From NCBI GenBank assembly GCA_946811695.1, contig OX328131.1:12743141-12807140 (forward strand): DNA of 64,000 bases, given 5' to 3'. A program made the translations under genes and the position numbers. The notes beneath the pieces were generated by a model. The model was not told the DNA's origin and ran no database searches. It saw nothing but the letters and a program-made list of their open reading frames with translations. The stretch comes from Gonocerus acuteangulatus (Eukaryota; Arthropoda; Insecta; Hemiptera; Coreidae). Below are positions 10,771 through 23,108 of the stretch, piece by piece. Numbering within the stretch: the stretch's first letter is position 1; each line of letters opens with the position of its first letter.

Positions 10771-12100
10771 GTACTTTGACCTCAGTTATTGATTCACGCT
10801 ATTATTGAAAGGTTGTGTGCGTAACTTCCTGGCTTACTTAACAATTTATGCCAAGGTAAAAGCATCCCCCCCTTCCATTTTCACCTGTCTTTGGTCGCCC
10901 TGAAATAATGGTGTTTTTGTAAAGTTTATTTTTTATAAAAGTCTTGGAAACGTTGTGATTTTGACTATTTTTAAAAATGTTTATGATATTGGGTAGGCCA
11001 TCATTCGAGAAACTTGGAATTCAATTTTATCTTGATTAATTTGACAATTTAGTCGTAGTTTTTGCCAGTTAACGTTTTGTTCGTACCAATTAATGGGGTC
11101 CGATGACCGAAAGTTCAATTTACTTCGGCGTTTGTTCGAAATCATGTGTATCATATTAAAGCACAAATAATCTTTTCCATGACTACCAGCTACTAAATCG
11201 GAAAACTTAACCCCACGCCTTTCAGTTTTTGTATCACAATTGTTTACTAAACCCTTTGTGGAAGTTTTATAACAATTATATCCTATTTTCAATGTAATTT
11301 AAATACAGAAGTTTGTGTTCAGTAAATTTATTTCCGAGACCTGGTGATAAGGTTTCCTATTGCTATTCCAGGTGATGTGTATCTATTTGGGTGTCAGCCC
11401 AACCACACTGCATATCAATGTAATACACGTGGCTTATTAGCTACCCACACTGTGTATTCATTTGATACATATGGTGTCTTGGTTAGCTCTCAGATACATA
11501 ATTGTTTGGAAATGTGGTATATGCCGTTGCTTCTGGGACTTGGTGGTTCTTAATGGCTTTGTCAGTAACAACGCATATGCCTTACTTTTAGAGGGAAATA
11601 TAGTAATAAGAGTTAGTATTCATGCCGAAAATCTGGGTTTCATAATCCAATTCAATAGGAATAGTGGTTACTTGGAATAGGTAAATAAAAGACCAAGTCG
11701 ACTTGAATGGATTTCCAGTGGATTGTCGGTGGTGAGATAAGAATCGGCAAGGTGATATTCTTGGAGCTGACCTATTGACGCAGAGACAGAGTTTGAGCAG
11801 GTGATTACAGTGACAAGTCTTCCGAAATCCTAGGGAGACAGCGTGGTGCCAGTAGGGAGAAGTGGTGGAGCTGTTTCTGAACAGTCTCCTTAAAGCTGTG
11901 ACTGTTGTCACCGACTTTGGGATCGGCGTTTGAGATATTTCTTCTTCTTAATGAAAGCTTCATTTTCGCCTTTACCGTTGCTTTTCCTGTGCTATCTACA
12001 GAATCAGTGGTCCTCAAACCCCAAGTTGAGCTGGATATATCCCAGGAGTTTTTATTTACCTTCCTTTTATTTTTGACTACGCCCTGCCAACCAGATTCTA
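10771..12100. other. Unassigned
   Basis: A few short overlapping minus-strand frames occur at 11588-12017. They have no family match I recognise, and the two frames contradict each other. No gene is supported. Confidence 0.4.
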
Positions 12101-12345
12101 TAGGCCGTTCAGATTGGCGGAGTAGTTCATTTGCGCATTCGCGAACTTGAAGGAGAGAGATTTTCTCTTCTGTTAAACGATTTGCAAAGATGTTTAATGA
12201 ACAAAACTTTACATGAAATACTAAAAAAAACTGATTATGTCTCCTTTATCAGTATGCTAGGCTCTCTCTCAGGCTAGAGAGATAGTGTAAAACATTTATT
12301 TTAAATATAATAGCCAAAGCAAAACTTTAGCCTAACTATAGCCTC
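12101..12345 (+). repeat. Dispersed repeat family X, copy X1
   Basis: This copy shares an ordered set of blocks with 46961-47215, 47255-47405, 47689-48004 and 61855-61977: a GCCGTTCAG-like start, a CGCATTCGCGAAC-like block, ATTTGCAAA, AACTGATTATGTCTC, and ATAGCCAAAGC. It has no open frame. Because the family occurs as an inverted pair near 47.5 kb, it is probably a non-autonomous DNA element. Confidence 0.6.
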
Positions 12346-12479
12346 TTCAAATAGTTTTATTTTTGGAATATGACGGTAAGTGTAAATATTTCAGATTGAT
12401 TAAGGGAGTTAGAACAGGGCTCTTCTGTAGTCCGGATATCCCCTCCTTAACAAAATTCTTTTTATTTGGCCCCTTTCAC

Positions 12480-12493
12480 CCCCCCCCCCCCCA
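12480..12493. repeat. Poly-C tract
   Basis: A run of 14 C; similar G/C runs occur near 949, 37681, 45836, 47461 and 47642. Confidence 0.95.
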
Positions 12494-13283
12494 GTCATTA
12501 TGGCGTTTCGCCCGCGGACACCCGGTAATGGCTACGCTGACCTCAGTCTAAGAAACGCTGAGGTAGTGTATGTTTACAGTTCATTCTGCTTTGCGAATGG
12601 CCCAACAGAAAGGACATTTTCCCTCAAAAATTGGATTTAGTTTATACCCCCTTCTGTGTTATTAATTGTTTCCTGCTGCTCTTTCTTAGTTTGCAAGGAT
12701 GAAGCTCTGGTTTTCGGTGATGGAGGAATATCCTTCTGTCAGGAAAAAACAGTTGGTAAAGTATGACTGTGATTTGTCTCGTAATTATAATATTTAAATT
12801 GTGCGTTGAAAATGTCTGCCATATTCCCATCACTTCATCGTTTAGTAGATGATGGATATTTCTCATCGAACTCTGAACTCGCCAATCATTGATATGATGA
12901 ATTGAGTATGTAGACGGTTCCGTCATCGGGTCCGTCGTTATTACTGACTCACTCTTTAATGAAGCACTTCGTATTCACCTGAAGAGCGAGTGTCGTGTCC
13001 CGTTCTTCCTAAAAGTGTGGCCCTCTACGTGACACTAGTGATAGAAGAACCCACTCGAAGAGGTTCTCGGAATGGGTTTAAACACCCGACCAGCTGACGG
13101 CATCGCCAGATGTCTCGTCACGCCCTGCTCTATCTACAGCTCCACTGCTAGAGACTACTTTCTTTTTTCATTTCCGCCTTCTTAAAATGCTCTTCTTGTT
13201 TACTACATGTGTCCGCTTGGCTTCCTGGGATGGGTATTTTAACAACACCATTGTCATTCAGATCGGTTCTCGTGGGGTCTCTT
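12494..13283. other. Unassigned
   Basis: No gene is supported. A short hairpin CCTCAGTCTAAGAAACGCTGAGG lies just after 12540 but is weak. Confidence 0.35.
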
Positions 13284-13517
13284 TTACCATTACGACTTCT
13301 GAGGAAGGCAATTCAATAGATTACCTTTCGAAGGATCGCATTCTAACTCCGTATTTCTGCACTTTTTGGTATGTACTTGTTTTATGACTTCTTTGTCCTT
13401 TTACCATTACGACTTCTGAGGAAGGCAATTCAATAGATTACCTTTCGAAGGATCGCATTCTAACTCCGTATTTCTGCACTTTTTGGTATGTACTTGTTTT
13501 ATGACTTCTTTGTCCTT
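13284..13517 (+). repeat. Perfect 117-bp tandem duplication
   Basis: The unit starting TTACCATTACGACTTCTGAG at 13284 is repeated from 13401 with essentially no differences. This implies a recent duplication or a collapsed or expanded assembly unit. The unit length is a multiple of three, but I see no gene. Confidence 0.9.
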
Positions 13518-13787
13518 TTTGCGAGTTTTCTCCCTCCTTATAGGAAGGATTCCCGCATTTTGCTTCAATCCTAAGACGTAATCCGGAAGTTTTGGCAAGA
13601 TATATCCATCTTTCATATGAAATCCATTCCTCCCAGCCGCTCCAATTGTACATATATTTGTCGTCTGTCCGCGCTCTACCGTCTACAAAAATAATCCGAT
13701 TTTAGTTAAATTTAGCGAAAGAATACACTCCTGACTGCACATCCTGTTTGAATTCATTCATGTATGGGCCCGCTGAAAGATTTCCCT
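13518..13787. other. Unassigned
   Basis: No supported feature. Confidence 0.35.
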
Positions 13788-13900
13788 GCTCCATCATGGA
13801 TGTATAGAAAGGGTGGCAATCTATAGATAGCTCGGTGCTAATGGTCTAGGTGAAGATTCCGACGATCATTTCTTTTAAATAATAAAAAACAAAACAAAAA
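13788..13900 (+). mobile_element. SINE tail fragment
   Basis: GGTGGCAATCTATAGATAGC is followed by TCGGTGCTAATGGTC, then an A-rich end. The first motif is the tail signature of the SINE-2 copies at 2036, 46721 and 59826; the second resembles the GTCGGCGCTAATGRCC tail of SINE-1. No tRNA-like head is preserved. Confidence 0.5.
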
Positions 13901-14645
13901 AACATCTACGAATGGCCAAGCACGTTAAACACCGGACTCCATCAAACAGAAAACTGTTGTTTTTTTTTCGACTCTGGTGAGAAATCTTTTTTGCTAGGAG
14001 CAGTATTAGGAAATTGAATGAATCTTTTAAAAAAATAACTTTAGTTCTTTTCAAGAAAAGTGGAAACAATTATAACTTCGTTTTAGCGTACTTAAAAACG
14101 ACAGATTGCATTATACATTTTTCTACTTGTTTAAATAGTATTTCTCCAAACTAAAATATGTACATACATTTCGGTTACGTTTCTAGTCTAGGAATTGAGT
14201 AAAAATATGTATATCTATTTATTATTAACTGATATTAGCAGCTTCGGAATTTCTGTATATTTGCTAATTTATCTGGAATAAAATTGAGAAATTGTGCTGA
14301 AATCAATGGCGATATATTTAAGAGCCTAATTAATTTTCTACCAAAAACTTTCAGGTGTAAAAACACGCTCAGATGATGGGTTGTTGCGAACAGTTTTTTT
14401 TTTTTTGTTTTTTTTTAACAAAGAAAAAATGAAGCACACGTATTTTGAATAACATAAAATAAGCAAAGTATCCAGTGGGACGTGCTTCCTAAAAAGAAAA
14501 CTCATTCGTTCAAGTTAAATAAACGTTTAAAAAACAATAAGGAGATGGATCTGTTTAATCCTTAACTCTTTCTTAAACCAAGAATATACTTAATAAAATA
14601 CAATGAGCAAATGTGGGTTAGTAATTACACCTTTTTATAAATATT

Positions 14646-14678
<33 letters not shown>

Positions 14679-14934
14679 GATATTGTGACACATCCTCATT
14701 AACACTTTGACAACCTTTATTTTAAACTTTTATGCAACAGTAAAACAAGTAAAACAAAACTTTAAGTTTTGGATGAAATTGCAAGAATTATACTTTCACT
14801 TCAAATTCAAAATATATGAGGTGAGTAATATTTTTGGGTCAATATTTAAAATATTTGTTCTTTTACCATTATTGAATTTATTTGGCGTCATGCATGTATG
14901 AAACTGATCGATTGCAAGCATTTTACAGGAGAAA

Positions 14935-14936
<2 letters not shown>
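13901..14936. other. AT-rich, T-tract-bearing unassigned stretch
   Basis: This holds T runs near 14394 and 14647-14674. Nothing codes here that I can support; the open frame at 14707-14901 is AT-driven. Confidence 0.4.

Positions 14937-14978
<42 letters not shown>
14937..14978. repeat. Poly-T tract of about 42 bases
   Basis: An uninterrupted T run. On the minus strand it would be a poly-A tail, so the neighbouring sequence on its left or right could be retroposed; I cannot identify a body. Confidence 0.95.
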
Positions 14979-15240
14979 CTAAAGACGTATTGAAATTTAT
15001 AAATTAATTTAGGGTATGGTAATAAAACTGTTCTGTCTAGAATTCTAGAGGTTGCAGGAGACTGGCTTGAGGCAGGAGTGTAATATTTGTATAAAAATAC
15101 TGTGAGGTTTTACCGGAGTCATCTTATGGAGCTGGCTAAAAATATCTGAGGGCCTCAGATACCTACGCTCCTCTCAATCCAGTATCTTGTGGGGCTCTAC
15201 CTTGGATTCTTCCTGTCGTATAGACAATCTGACAACAAAT

Positions 15241-15435
15241 ATAGCTGTTACCCGGTGTGCCATGCTACAACAACTTTCAAAGCAAAAATAAATTAGAAAC
15301 CGAATAAGTAATATTAAAATCTAATAAAGCAAAATCTGTAACTATTTGTGTTCATAGTTCCGAACCCGTGATCTCCGAACTGAGAGACCTGGACGATATT
15401 CACAGCATGAGTCGACTGCTCTACCAGTGAGCCAA
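15241..15435 (-). mobile_element. Family R copy R2 with a tRNA-like module
   Basis: On the minus strand the 3' end reads GTAGCATGGCACACCGGGTA ACAGCTA, matching R3 and R4. Upstream is a tRNA-like module with A box TTGGCTCACTGGTAGAGCAG, the segment TCGACTCATG, and a B-box-like ATCACGGGTTCGGAAC. R4 carries the matching GGCCACGGGTTCGAAAC, so the module belongs to the family and is not a chance neighbour. Confidence 0.6.
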
Positions 15436-16945
15436 ACTTCCTCCCTGCCATTCGAAAGTTCTACAAAATCATTGGATTCAAAGTTCTGCATTCATTGGAT
15501 TGAATTTCTCCTTAAATCAATCTTCTTCGGCGCATATACTAATGGTATTTATAGTAATGCCCGCACCGCACTTTTGCAAGCCGAGAGTCGTGACCAGACG
15601 ATTGTGAAACTTAGAAAGCAAGGTTTACCCTTTTATCCGGCGAAATCATATTCTATCTAATCCCTCCTTGGATATGTGTCTGCATCGCGCAATTACTATG
15701 TACGTCGTAACACGCGATTATATTTTAAGATATGGACACTATTGACAATTTAATCTTTTTTCTTGTTAGTAGCTCATATATCGATGATCACAGGAAATAA
15801 CTTAGTAAGTTCGAAATAACCGAGAAACCAAGTTATATTAGGAGACGCCAAGAAACTTTATGAGTCTGAAACGATGAAGGCTGTGAGTTAGTGACTTGTC
15901 TATACTAGGCATGCTTCTTAGTAGGTGTTCTTCGCTGACGTAACTAATTTTGCCGATTTCGGCCTTACCAACTTATTCCCTGTGCCCATCAATATATACA
16001 TTAGCTGATCTTAAAAAGTTGTTTAAATTATTCTGTTAGCGCCGGGCTTGTTACGTGTGTGACAAACTATCACTCAACCAAGTACTACTACGCGTAGCGT
16101 TGTGACCGGACGTTACCGGCGCATTGGACATAGTATGACCAGTAAAATAAGTCTTTTCATTGCCGAATTATGGACTTGTTTTCAAAAGGCTACGTTATTT
16201 TCATAACTAAGCATTTAATTTCTTATGTCTGGCTTGATGTTCCATTTACTTCATATTCTTCTTCGTGCTCCTAAAGGGAAGTAGTCAGTTGGAACAAACT
16301 CTTGATGGGTACTTGTGTTTCCAAGTACTTCATGAAGATGTTAGTGAGATAAGAGAAATGATCACCCACGAACCGAGTTCCCAAGGAAGAGCTGATGGTA
16401 TCTATCTGCTTGAAAACTAATTGAGAATTAGGTAGTAGTTAATTGCCGTTAGTTAGAACATCCTTAACTTCTTCTTGTTATTAGTTGTTGATTATTTAGA
16501 ATTAATGAAGAACACAAACTATTGGGTAATTGTATATATGAAAATAAAGACGGAGAAAAGATATTATAACCGCACATAGAAAATAAATATGGATGATGTA
16601 GTTTAATTACTTATTTAATTGGCTTCTGGTAAGACTTACCTTCTGCAGTATGTTTGGAACACCTAGGGAAATGGCCTATGAGAAAAAAGGTTTTAGGGGA
16701 TGGTGAATTTAAAAGTTCACCATTTACTCCATGTGCATAATAACAACAGAATAAGTGAGTGTTGAGTTCCAGCTGGAGGGACCGCTTGCATGAAACCTCG
16801 GCCAGTATGAATGGGTTCTGAGAGCTGCGGACGCTAGACAGTGGTGCGAAACTGGCAACATGTCGAAAAATTTCATTATTTGTTATGTAAACTGTTGGTT
16901 CTGTCGTCATAGAAGAGGTCTAGTTCGGATCAGAACATTGAAATA
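15436..16945. other. Unassigned
   Basis: Open frames at 15427-15660 and 16611-16910 have no recognisable motif. This stretch leads directly into the 85-bp satellite without a visible junction motif. Confidence 0.4.
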
Positions 16946-19325
16946 TTTTCGGATTGTGTCTGGGTTGTTGCCGCAGTGCTGATATGATTTGGAACAGTTC
17001 TGCTCATTTTATACTACAATAGTTGGCACGTTTACGGATTGTGTCTGGGTTGTTGCCGCAGTGCTGATATGATTTGGAACAGTTCTGCTCATTTTATACT
17101 ACAATAGTTGGCACGTTTTCGGATTGTGTCTGGGTTGTTGCCGCAGTGCTGATATGATTTGGAACAGTTCTGCTCATTTTATACTACAATAGTTGGCACG
17201 TTTACGGATTGTGTCTGGGTTGTTGCCGCAGTGCTGATATGATTTGGAACAGTTCTGCTCATTTTATACTACAATAGTTGGCACGTTTTCGGATTGTGTC
17301 TGGGTTGTTGCCGCAGTGCTGATATGATTTGGAACAGTTCTGCTCATTTTATACTACAATAGTTGGCACGTTTTCGGATTGTGTCTGGGTTGTTGCCGCA
17401 GTGCTGATATGATTTGGAACAGTTCTGCTCATTTTATACTACAATAGTTGGCACGTTTTCGGATTGTGTCTGGGTTGTTGCCGCAGTGCTGATATGATTT
17501 GGAACAGTTCTGCTCATTTTATACTACAATAGTTGGCACGTTTTCGGATTGTGTCTGGGTTTTTGCCGCAGTGCTGACATGATTTGGAACAGTTCTGCTC
17601 ATTTTATACTACAATAGTTGGCACGTTTTCGGATTGTGTCTGGGTTGTTGCCGCAGTGCTGATATGATTTGGAACAGTTCTGCTCATTTTATACTACAAT
17701 AGTTGGCACGTTTACGGATTGTGTCTGGGTTGTTGCCGCAGTGCTGATATGATTTGGAACAGTTCTGCTCATTTTATACTACAATAGTTGGCACGTTTTC
17801 GGATTGTGTCTGGGTTGTTGCCGCAGTGCTGATATGATTTGGAACAGTTCTGCTCATTTTATACTACAATAGTTGGCACGTTTTCGGATTGTGTCTGGGT
17901 TGTTGCCGCAGTGCTGATATGATTTGGAACAGTTCTGCTCATTTTATACTACAATAGTTGGCACGTTTTCGGATTGTGTCTGGGTTTTTGCCGCAGTGCT
18001 GACATGATTTGGAACAGTTCTGCTCATTTTATACTACAATAGTTGGCACGTTTTCGGATTGTGTCTGGGTTGTTGCCGCAGTGCTGACATGATTTGGAAC
18101 AGTTCTGCTCATTTTATACTACAATAGTTGGCACGTTTACGGATTGTGTCTGGGTTGTTGCCGCAGTGCTGATATGATTTGGAACAGTTCTGCTCATTTT
18201 ATACTACAATAGTTGGCACGTTTTCGGATTGTGTCTGGGTTGTTGCCGCAGTGCTGATATGATTTGGAACAGTTCTGCTCAGTTTATACTACAATAGTTG
18301 GCACGTTTTCGGATTGTGTCTGGGTTGTTGCCGCAGTGCTGATATGATTTGGAACAGTTCTGCTCATTTTATACTACAATAGTTGGCACGTTTTCGGATT
18401 GTGTCTGGGTTGTTGCCGCAGTGCTGATATGATTTGGAACAGTTCTGCTCATTTTATACTACAATAGTTGGCACGTTTTCGGATTGTGTCTGGGTTTTTG
18501 CCGCAGTGCTGACATGATTTGGAACAGTTCTGCTCATTTTATACTACAATAGTTGGCACGTTTTCGGATTGTGTCTGGGTTGTTGCCGCAGTGCTGATAT
18601 GATTTGGAACAGTTCTGCTCATTTTATACTACAATAGTTGGCACGTTTACGGATTGTGTCTGGGTTGTTGCCGCAGTGCTGATATGATTTGGAACAGTTC
18701 TGCTCATTTTATACTACAATAGTTGGCACGTTTACGGATTGTGTCTGGGTTGTTGCCGCAGTGCTGATATGATTTGGGACAGTTCTGCTCATTTTATACT
18801 ACAATAGTTGGCACGTTTTCGGATTGTGTCTGGGTTGTTGCCGCAGTCCTGATATGATTTGGAACAGTTCTGCTCATTTTATACTACAATAGTTGGCACG
18901 TTTACGGATTGTGTCTGGGTTGTTGCCGCAGTGCTGATATGATTTGGAACAGTTCTGCTCATTTTATACTACAGTGGTTGGCACGTTTTCGGATTGTGTC
19001 TGGGTTGTTGCCGCAGTGCTGATATGATTTGGAACAGTTCTGCTCATTTTATACTACAATAGTTGGCACGTTTTCGGATTGTGTCTGGGTTGTTGCCGCA
19101 GTGCTGATATGATTTGGAACAGTTCTGCTCATTTTATACTACAATAGTTGGCACGTTTTCGGATTGTGTCTGGGTTTTTGCCGCAGTGCTGACATGATTT
19201 GGAACAGTTCTGCTCATTTTATACTACAATAGTTGGCACGTTTTCGGATTGTGTCTGGGTTGTTGCCGCAGTGCTGATATGATTTGGAACAGTTCTGCTC
19301 ATTTTATACTACAATAGTTGGCACG
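16946..19325 (+). repeat. 85-bp satellite array, exactly 28 units
   Basis: The unit begins TTTTCGGATTGTGTCTGGGT and ends CAATAGTTGGCACG; 28 units of 85 bp fill 2,380 bp with no indel. Three main variants occur: T (TTTTCGG), A (TTTACGG, units 2, 4, 10, 15, 21, 22, 24) and V (GGTTTTTGCCG with GACATG, units 8, 13, 19, 27). Unit 14 has GACATG alone. The unit length is not a multiple of three, so the array has no through-reading frame. It contains no obvious protein-binding site that I can name. Confidence 0.98.
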
Positions 19326-19393
19326 TTTTACACGGAAAGTCTCTTTGAATAGCGGAAACGGTAAGAAGTATAAATTGATAGTGGGAATTAAGG

Positions 19394-19799
19394 CGTTGCG
19401 GATACGAAAGGCGAACTCAACAAAAGATAGTTTTCAGGAAAATGTGTTTGAATATTTTTCCATAAGGACGAACTGCAACAGATATTCAAAACATGTTTTC
19501 GTTGTGGGATGTATTATTGTTCAAATTATATAATAATTTAACAGGAATAAGTGTGAACTTCACTTTCAACGAAAAGAGCATTTTATTTATATCGTCATCC
19601 AGGGGACTGGTAATGGAGGGTTGAGTTCGCCTTTCGTATTCGCCTTCCTATGGCAGTTTCCACCCAGCTTGTTTTCAATCTCTCTGTATTTTGTGAGGTA
19701 AATAAGGGCCAACATAAAAAATATACCTGTAGATTCTCTGAAGCGTCTAAAATCAAATTTGACCGGATGTCGAGTTCGCACTTCGTATCCGCAACGCGT
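19394..19799. repeat. Three related inverted/direct short motifs next to the satellite
   Basis: GCGTTGCGGATACGAAAGGC with CGAACTC at 19394-19422 recurs inverted at 19769-19799 and, partly, inverted at 19619-19648. The outer pair could be the ends of a MITE of about 400 bp, but I see no clean target duplication. Confidence 0.45.
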
Positions 19800-20101
19800 C
19801 AATTATTAAACAAAAATATTTTATATAGCCGGAGCGTGAAATTTCCTTATGATATTTTAATAATTAGTTTTGAAAATGTTAATAAAATGTAAATTTATGT
19901 ATACTAATCTTTAATAGTCCTCCTGCTTCAGTATCCATTGCTCTGAGAGTCCTCGATTTGATGGAGTGCGGAGGCGATGTAAGTGGTGGTAGCTCGTTGA
20001 CCGCTAAGAAACCGGATGGTGAGCTCATGGCTTCCTCTCTATCATTATCTCAGGCCAGTTTGGTAGATCTGTTAGTTATGTTGGTCCGGTAATACTGAAG
20101 A
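19800..20101. other. Unassigned
   Basis: No supported feature. Confidence 0.35.
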
Positions 20102-20903
20102 TTAGCGTCCTCCGAACCGATTATTTTCACATTTTGCAGTATTAAGGATTTTGATGCACTAAACCCAAATCCGTAAACACAACTCGCTCTCAACTTGGAA
20201 AGGAGTTCACTGTTGTGGAGGTTATAAAAGCTGGCGTAAACAACGTATTTCTAACATGCGCATGCGCGGGTATGGAGAAGTCTAATTGAAATTTACCATT
20301 AATTATTTTAAATTTACCAGCAGTTATTTATTCAGAAACATTTTTTTAAAAGAATAAAACATTCTTCACATTTTTTGTTTCGCTGTTGAAAAGTATTATA
20401 TAACAGAAATCCCTGATTTTAATGCGAATATTTATTTCGCATTGTGGGCGTACATGCTATACATTTCCGCTCGCTCGAGAAGATGTCAAAACTGTAGTCA
20501 ATCCAACTCGCTAAAATAAATAGAATTCTATTCATTTTAGCGAGTTGGATTTACTAGTGTTTTGATATATTCTTGAGCGAGCGTAACGAGCGGAAACGCT
20601 TAGCATGTATAAGCGACAGGTTACGAGGAGGCTCTTAAAATTTATAATTATTTCTAAATAAACAGTTTATCAACATTTCAAATGACTGTTCTTTGTTACC
20701 CAATTTCATTTTCCTGCGCATGCGCATGTTTAATACGTTGTTTACGCCAGCTTTTATATCCTCCGTAACAGTGAACTTTAGTTCTTTGAACTTCTATCGT
20801 AGTTAAGAGCGAGAGTGTTTTTTTTTTCTTTTTCTTTTTGGTGCATCAAAATGCGTTATAGTGCAACATTTGAATATCGGTACGGAGGACCCTAAACTAT
20901 TAC
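20102..20903. mobile_element. Foldback (long inverted repeat) element, about 800 bp
   Basis: The left half is an imperfect reverse complement of the right half around a centre at GAATTC (20523-20528). Outer ends read GTCCTCCGAACCG on the left and CGGTACGGAGGAC on the right. Inner matched blocks include GCATGCGC, AACAACGTATT/AATACGTTGTT, GCTGGCG/CGCCAGC and CCGCTCGCTCGAG/CTTGAGCGAGCG. The centre has ATCCAACTCGCTAAAAT against its exact complement. No protein is encoded. Transcripts from it would fold into a long hairpin. Confidence 0.78.
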
Positions 20904-23108
20904 CGTTGATTCTACTTTAGTTGATATGCGGGTTTCTTCCCGCATATCGGTAGATTTGAAGTAGCTTTTCGAAAATGATTTCATGAGTACGACCTCAATA
21001 GGTGCTCCTACATTCCTTCTGGATGCTAATAAGTTGGTTCTATTTACTTGCTGAAATTGTTATAAGTGTATATTATACTAAAAGTACAACAGCATGGCTA
21101 TACGTCCTTTGTCAGAACGACAGGAAGTAGTTTTACGGCATTCAAAGAGTGATTTAGGGCTTAGTGTAGGTAGTTCCGTTCATTTCACACTTAATAATCC
21201 GTGAAATTCTACAATTTACAATTTCAGCTTACAAATACCTCACCTGAGTTGTGGTTGTTAGCGGTCGTCCAGCTATAAATTACCTCTCTCATTATTTCTT
21301 TATCTATATTAATTTTGAATAGTTGTTTAAATTATACGAGTATCATTCGCGTTTTTTCTTTATCAGATTCTATTGAAGTTTCCTTCGATTATGTTATATG
21401 TTTAAAATTCTTTCAAAAAGTTCATTTTGTGCTGGTGATCCCCAGGACTAAGTAATCTTGTATTCGAGATTACACAGGCACTCAAGAAAAGAAACGTGGT
21501 ATTTTCCAAATACACCATACATGTATTGGTATGTACTTCGACATGCTGAATCCAAATCCGAGGTCTGTTTCAGCACATGGGCGTAAAATGAACGACGGAT
21601 CTGTAGTCAACTTTCTTTTTTTTTTTCTTTTTTTCTTTTTTTTTCTTTTTTTTTGTGCAAAATAGACATACTTTCCCTTGAAATGACTTTGATTTTGTGT
21701 CGATGGAGTAAAACAGACCTCGGATTCGAATTCAGCGACCATGGAAGCTCTAGTATTTCTTATTTAACGACTTTATCATTGGAAATTTGACCTTCAAATG
21801 CTCTTAAACCTGACGTGATGGGATGAAACGGATTCCGGATTCGGATTTAGCGTGTTGAAATGCATGAGAATATATTATATGAGTTTTTGAAAAAGTAATG
21901 AAGTCAGCCGAAATTATACTAAAATACTATAAAACTAAATTATTGGTTATATTTAACTTGATTTAGGCGATGTCTTTTTCTTAAAAGCAACCGTCCTTCT
22001 GCGCTACTTTTTGTTGACTAATTTTCATGATTATAGGAGTAGCAAAAAATCTGTATAGATTTTTAGGACTCGTGGATTTTGAAACTATTTTCGTAAACTA
22101 GTGTTAGCTACTGATTTTCATTCTCAGCAGGCCATTCGTTTTCGTTTGAACCTCTATAGAGACCCTTTTGAAGGGGCTGTTCAAGAATTCCTTTTTAGGC
22201 GAGATCTGATTATGCCTTTGTCGTCTTGCAAGATTCCCTCTGAAGGACGGCAGGGCTGCTTTTTTAGTGTTAAAATAAGAAAACCTAAGGCCATCCGGCG
22301 GGGGCCGACGAGGACTACCTGCAGAACTGTGGGGATTTTGACAAAACTCGGTGTATTACTGAACTGAGTCTTGGTATTGTCAAGAAGGTTTGGAAGAATA
22401 CTATTTCAGATTGGGAGAGAGAATTCTATTCCAGGATTCTATCTGATTGTATCACGGGAATAGAATACTGTCTGTTCTTGTGATCTTTGAACCGCGTTAG
22501 ATCCTTCTGTCAGCTCCGTTGGACAAATCATGCTTCATATAACATTTCATCGGTTCTAAATTTTATCTTGGCTCTTCTTTACTCAATACTTATCTATATT
22601 CCAACCCGGAAAATCCTATTTTAATATGTGGGGGGTTTGTCGAAAACTATATTTATCAGATTATAGGTCAGAAGTTAGAAAGACCAACAAACATAAAAGA
22701 AATTAAGGAATTTTGAGAAAACCCACCTCTCTTAATAGACCTTTCCTTTCAACGAAAAATATTGTTCTAACTTGAAAAGTATTTGTTGAATTAAGTTGGT
22801 TAAATATTTTAAAAATAAGACTGAAATTTGAGTGGGGTTATTCATGAACTTGAAGAGCTTATCAAATTTATCGCTAACTATTAACGTTACTTAAAAATTC
22901 AGTACCTAATAATTCTTTTTAAAGTAATTCTCAATCATAAAAATGCATTTCCAGAAAAATAAGTAGATGTGACAGTGTTCTTTTCCGTATATAAAAAGAA
23001 TTGCCTTCACCGGGAGCGCATTCATAAAAATTAATCTCACATATTTCACTTCTCATGAAATAAGATGCCGCTTCAAGTGCCAGAACATCTACTTGACTAA
23101 TAAAAAAC
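20904..23108. other. Unassigned
   Basis: This stretch contains a T/C-rich tract at 21616-21655 and an unrecognised plus-strand frame at 22101-22367. I see no domain or splice structure I could defend. Confidence 0.4.

Noticed and set aside
10536..10808. Open frame with a poly-lysine run
   Set aside because: It is created by the poly-A tract at 10650-10686.
16946..19325. CRISPR array
   Set aside because: Repeats are contiguous 85-bp satellite units without unique spacers, and the context is eukaryotic.
22101..22367. Possible gene fragment
   Set aside because: 88 codons without a recognisable domain or splice context; base composition is similar to the surroundings.
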